Below, in pieces: positions 59,768 to 64,000 of a stretch of DNA of 64,000 nt (positions are counted from its first letter, which is position 1; each line of letters begins with the position of its first letter). Below the pieces are notes generated by a model. The model saw only the letters and a list, made by a program, of their open reading frames with translations, was not told the DNA's origin and searched no databases. A program made the position numbers and the translations under genes. The DNA comes from Anseranas semipalmata (Eukaryota; Chordata; Aves; Anseriformes; Anseranatidae), in contig VXAA01006435.1 of assembly GCA_013399115.1 (NCBI GenBank), positions 672,611 to 736,610 on the forward strand. Reading direction: 5' to 3'.

Positions 59768-62700
59768 CAGGCGCCCGCCGCCGGCCCGGGGCAGTGCGGG
59801 GAGCAAGCCCGGGGAGGCCCCGGCAGCTCCCGTCAACCAAACCCAGCGCGACGAAAAAATGAATTTCCTCTCCACGCTCCCCACGCCAAGCCAATGCAGG
59901 CTTTGCTCGTGCAGTGCAAGAGAGAATAGGACGCGTGAACAAGACCTTAAAAACGAACCCGTGTGGGTTCTGGGGCTGCTGAATTCCAGCTTTTCACCAC
60001 AAAATTAGAAGTATATAGCCAATTTCAATTTCTGGTTTTCAGGATACTGACTTAAGTGCTGCATTTTAGTTCCCCCAAAAGAAAAAACTCATTTTTTTTT
60101 TTCCACAGAATATTGAAGGAAGTCAATGGGAAAAAAAATCCACTTTTCCCTATTTAGATATGGAGTACATGTTGATTTTAATGATTAACAAGGTTATTGA
60201 CAAACCATCAATGACTGCTTTGTTAAGGAATATATGGGACATTAGCTAACAAAGTCTTCCAAAGGTACCAAAAACTTGCAGCTACTAGAACTAAAATAAA
60301 AAAAAAAAATCATTAAGTCTTAAACATGCTGTTATTACCTTCAAGTATGAGTTCTCTGAAGTTTGAGATTTCATTACAGCTTAACAGTACTGAGCAAATT
60401 TCATGTGTGAATTATCACAAGCCTGACAGCTTACAGCATCAAGAAATAAATTCCTGTCATCAGACAAACTTGTCAGGATCTAATCAAAACATTTCAAGTA
60501 TGTAAGATAATAAATCATTAGCATCTATAACAGGTTGTATGTTTTATATTCTGAAAAGGTACTTCTTCCACTCTCATTTGTTAGAAGGAATTAGTTTCCA
60601 GCCATGAAGTCTACATAGCAATGACTGCTCTTTGCCACTGCAAATGGATAAATAGATACAGTATAATTATTACACGCCACATACTATCCTATGTTTATGT
60701 ATAATATATATGCATATATATGTAACATATCTCTTGCATCATGTGAGCAGACGCATTTCATTTATCCACTTTAAAGAAGACCTAATAGAACAAAGGTGCT
60801 TTGGGGGGGGGTGCCTTTTCTAGCCAAAAACAACCAACTTTTCTGAAACAACCAGCCCCAGAAATTCTCCAAGCGGATGTACTAAGCTCTGAAATTTCAT
60901 GGTAGTGGCTGAAAAGGGAAAACAGTGACCTTTAAGTCTCTTTATCTACCTTCTAATTTGAGCCTTTAGGTTCATGTTTACAAGCTCTGCTCTGGTCATG
61001 AGGGCTGAAAGAGGTAACACTCCCTTGTAGCAGCGAGGCTCCAGTAATTGAGACTCTGACATATAGAAAACATACCACAGGAATCATGATCCAGTAATAG
61101 TAGTGGACAAACCTTTTTTTTCCTCTACTGGACATTCGTTTTACTTGTATAATAAAAACTTTAATGCTTCCTATATTGTAGCTGTTTCAGGAATAAATAC
61201 ACACAAGGTTAAAAGAAGGATTTGGGCTTTGTTCATAAAATCATCTTTTGAAATCTGTGATCAACTGAGTTTCCAAATGAAGAAGAAAAAGTACTAAGAT
61301 GACATCTCAATGCAGTTGAACTATTATTCTGTCCATGCAGCAATCGTTGTAACTCTGTACCTCCACCTTGACAAATACAGTGCAGCTGTGGGATCAATAG
61401 GCAGTAGTTCAAATTTAATACCTCTGTGGTCTTGACAACAAACAGCACAATCAAAGCAATCAATTTTTATACCTGTTGTTCCACTATGCCTCATTTCATA
61501 TTAGTCTTAAAATCCCCTTCAAAAGCCCTGTCAGGCGTGCACCAAGCCATGCCCCGACTCCCACAGCACTTTCCCTTTTCCCTGGAGAACCTCCAAGCCC
61601 GCACCCTCCCAGCTATTCGCCCTCTTCTGCTTCTCCAGAGCAGAACTGGTAGCAACAGTGCTTCCAGTCCTCTGAATTAAACCGTGAATGGTGGAGCCAA
61701 CGCCAAAGCATCAGACCTGGAGATTACGTGATTGTGAGCAGCAGAATTACAAGCTTTGCTTCTCCTGAATCACCAGGCAGTGTCTAAAAAGGTTACATCT
61801 CAGCGAAGAAGATGACAGACAATGCCTGGAGATGGAAACGAGGAGGGAGCAGACTGCAGTCAGAACTGATGCCCTATTTCAGGATGCTTACTTGGGGCTG
61901 CCCACTCTCAGGGGAGCACTGCACGTCTCCAACGAAAACACATACCAGGGATGGGGATACGTTCACAGCGTGGAGACTCAGCTGGATCTTAAGATGGCTT
62001 AACAGTTTAATGTGTGCAACGGCACTGAGTTTACATCTCAAAATGATAGGGTAATTTCAAACACATGAAGCACTACAAAAAATGCTGATTAAATAATTAT
62101 GCAGAACATAACAGAAAAGTCCAACAGCATTTCACAACCACCCTATAAAAGTGAAACTGCTCAGTATCAGTTTTATAGTACAGATTAAATGTTTTAGATA
62201 CTAAATGATGAGGGAGGTGTTGTGATTTGACTGGCTTCCACCCACTCCACAGAGGAGTTTGGCATTACATGTCCCTGTATCTTTTAAAAATAAAGCACAT
62301 TTAAAGAGGTAAGATAACCAATAAAAGAGTGTTAAGCTGTGACTGCTTGGTCTGAAGTACTACTTACAGGGTGCAGCTGTAACCCTTTAAGGAAACATGC
62401 TATTTTATCCTAAAAGGCATTTCCATACTGGACCACCCTTCCAGTGAGAACACACGTGAACATTCGGGATTTCAAATGGCCTCTTCCAATAGCACACCTG
62501 CTTCCCTAAGCACTTTTGCTGCCTGTACCTATACACATTACCAATATCCCTTCATCCAGCCCCCTTGCCACCTGCTCTCTAGGTCAACAATATAACCCCC
62601 TAAGTAGAGACTTTTTATATTTGATTTACATGAAGTGATAGTAGCATAGGAATATTTCAAAAGATTGTTCCACATTATTCACAACGAAGTTTTGGAAGTG

Positions 62701-64000
62701 GAAACAAATAACCACTTTCACAGATCCTACATCACTAAAAAATAAGAAGTGTATTAAATTTTGCAGTACCCAAACAACAGCAACAGACTGTTCTGAAAGT
62801 TAATCTTTTGTATCAGTTCCATATTTCAAGGCATAGTTATTAAACATGCAACCTGATCTCTACATGACAAAAGAAGCAGCAGATTTTCAGACTAGATAAA
62901 AATGAATCTTGGGAAAGAAATAAAGCATCATAGAATTTATCAAAAGCTGGTTCTGATACCCTCATTCAAAGGAGTTCCTCATATTTGTTTCCTCCTATCT
63001 TATCATCTCAAATAATGCAGATATAAAACCAGTTTGACGCCGTAACACACTACAGTTCAGGTTTCACAATAAACTAGATCCTCACTGGCCCTATTATTTT
63101 TCAGGCAGCAAATTTAAAGCTAAAACAGAAAATATATTGGACATTTTAAGCATTTTTTGTTGTTGTTTATATAATATAATGTTTAGTGCATGTATCCTGA
63201 AATTTTATTCTATAGTGACTTCTTGTATACAGAAACAGTTTTAAAACACAATTGTTTCACGGAACAGAAAGAGTGCTGACTTTTTGCACACATCTATACA
63301 CACTATGTCGATGGAACTAGAGTCTGGAAATCTATTTGTTCATTGACCTACAAGGCAACCCACATCTTTTAAACAGATATGTATAAAAGTGTGAAGAAAA
63401 CAGGAGCCCATCACTCAAAATTGTCATTTGCTCTCCATCTTGTAATTTGTCCTTGAATATGTAACTGCACATATGGCACAGACCCACAGGCAAAGTTGGA
63501 TGCTAGAGCCTGCACTGATGGCAGCTTAAATGTAGTCCTTTCAAATTAAAGTGAGAACCATCACTACCTTCAGGATGTTCCATATTTTTGCCAGAGCAGA
63601 CAGCATGATTCCTGAGCTTGCCTTTGACCTTGGCTTTCTTGCATGGTAGCTCACTATCATACCAGTTGGGACAATAGACAAATATTTTTACAGCTATAAC
63701 AGTAAATACATTTCAGTTAATAAGTTAATATTTCACAGATGATGAAATTCCACTGACACTCATTGACCTAGTACCATGCACTCATGTTTTCATTTTTTTC
63801 CTTTGCTGACTATATTTGCTTTAGGGTATCTACCAACCAGCAGGGGATTAATTAAATCTCTTTCTATACATAACCATTTGCATTACAGAAATGATATAAT
63901 GAGGGCTAGAATCTCCAGTTCAGATGGAAAATACAACCTGGCCAGGCAAGGACAAACTGCAATCCATCCATCAGATTAACAGGAAAGAATTTTTCATGGT

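Larger units (their letters stand above)
59690..59865. promoter_or_regulatory. CpG/GC-rich patch upstream of the 32-nt exon
   Basis: A short, sharply GC-rich island in AT-rich intron, with many CpG and a cluster of gccgcag repeats. It lies about 0.65 kb upstream of the 32-nt MAST2 exon in transcription order. Its position would suit a promoter for a shorter transcript starting at KELSLPRRGS, comparable to the short MAST3 leader recalled from protein sequence. However, no convincing ATG plus donor in phase 0 was found on the minus strand, so the promoter role is only an inference. It also contains a CTCF-type site. Confidence 0.4.
59055..64000 (-). other. MAST2: MAST2 intron, right-edge portion (at least 4,946 bp)
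   Basis: Intron upstream of the 32-nt exon. In human MAST2 the preceding residues read approximately NQSLGQSAPSLTAGL. No minus-strand match ending in phase 0 with a donor was found between 59055 and the window end, so the preceding exon lies further right. The segment holds an A-tract, a CpG-rich patch with a CTCF-type site, and otherwise AT-rich sequence. Confidence 0.85.

Noticed and set aside
59428..59942. Frames of 73-113 codons over the 59.7-kb GC-rich patch.
   Set aside because: Explained by high GC and the 11-bp repeat; they run into the A/T homopolymer and lack a usable donor in phase 0 to the 32-nt exon.
59055..64000. Search for the preceding MAST2 exon (NQSLGQSAPSLTAGL-like) on the minus strand, including a donor-like site near 62365.
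   Set aside because: The donor-like site is preceded by a stop in the required frame, and no matching peptide was found; the exon must lie beyond the right edge.

Overview
The window is vertebrate nuclear DNA, most likely from a bird. It carries two 3'-terminal fragments of CR1 retrotransposons (one ending in the octamer-like tail attctacg/attctat, the other in attctgtg/attctgtg), very few other interspersed repeats, and many short homopolymer and dinucleotide tracts. There are no bacterial-type operons, and almost every open frame is a chance frame in intron sequence. The species cannot be fixed from the sequence.

One gene runs through the whole window on the minus strand: MAST2 (microtubule-associated serine/threonine kinase 2). 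Five consecutive internal coding exons were found by protein similarity recalled from human MAST2, by GT/AG boundaries and by perfect phase continuity. In gene order they are 59054-59023 (32 nt), 18854-18763 (92 nt), 11673-11598 (76 nt), 6542-6464 (79 nt) and 672-518 (155 nt). Joined, they give one uninterrupted frame of about 144 residues. It covers the segment from KELSLPRRGSF through [34 protein letters not shown] and [17 protein letters not shown] to RPRSRSL, which is the serine-rich N-terminal region and the start of the conserved domain in front of the kinase. The kinase, PDZ and C-terminal exons lie off the left edge, and the first exons lie off the right edge.

Layout from left to right: 1-517 intron; 518-672 exon; 5.8 kb intron with a CR1 tail at 3.07-3.28 kb; exon at 6.5 kb; 5.1 kb intron; exon at 11.6 kb; 7.1 kb intron with a TA/CA microsatellite; exon at 18.8 kb; a 40.2 kb intron (18855-59022); the 32-nt exon at 59.0 kb; and at least 4.9 kb of further intron to the right edge. 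The 40-kb intron holds several GC/CpG-rich patches (19.9, 22.1 and 51.9-52.3 kb), an ancient MIR-type SINE remnant at 49.3-49.5 kb, a CR1 fragment with broken pol coding sequence at 55.9-56.5 kb, and several simple repeats. A further CpG-rich patch with a consensus-matching CTCF site lies at 59.7-59.9 kb, about 0.65 kb upstream of the 32-nt exon.

No novel multi-gene system is visible. The most interesting points concern MAST2 N-terminal diversity: a 32-nt exon between very long introns, CpG-rich patches placed where alternative promoters would be useful, and a 207-nt open segment at 48.5-48.7 kb whose splice sites and phase would allow inclusion in frame. The MIR remnant is also notable for a bird genome.
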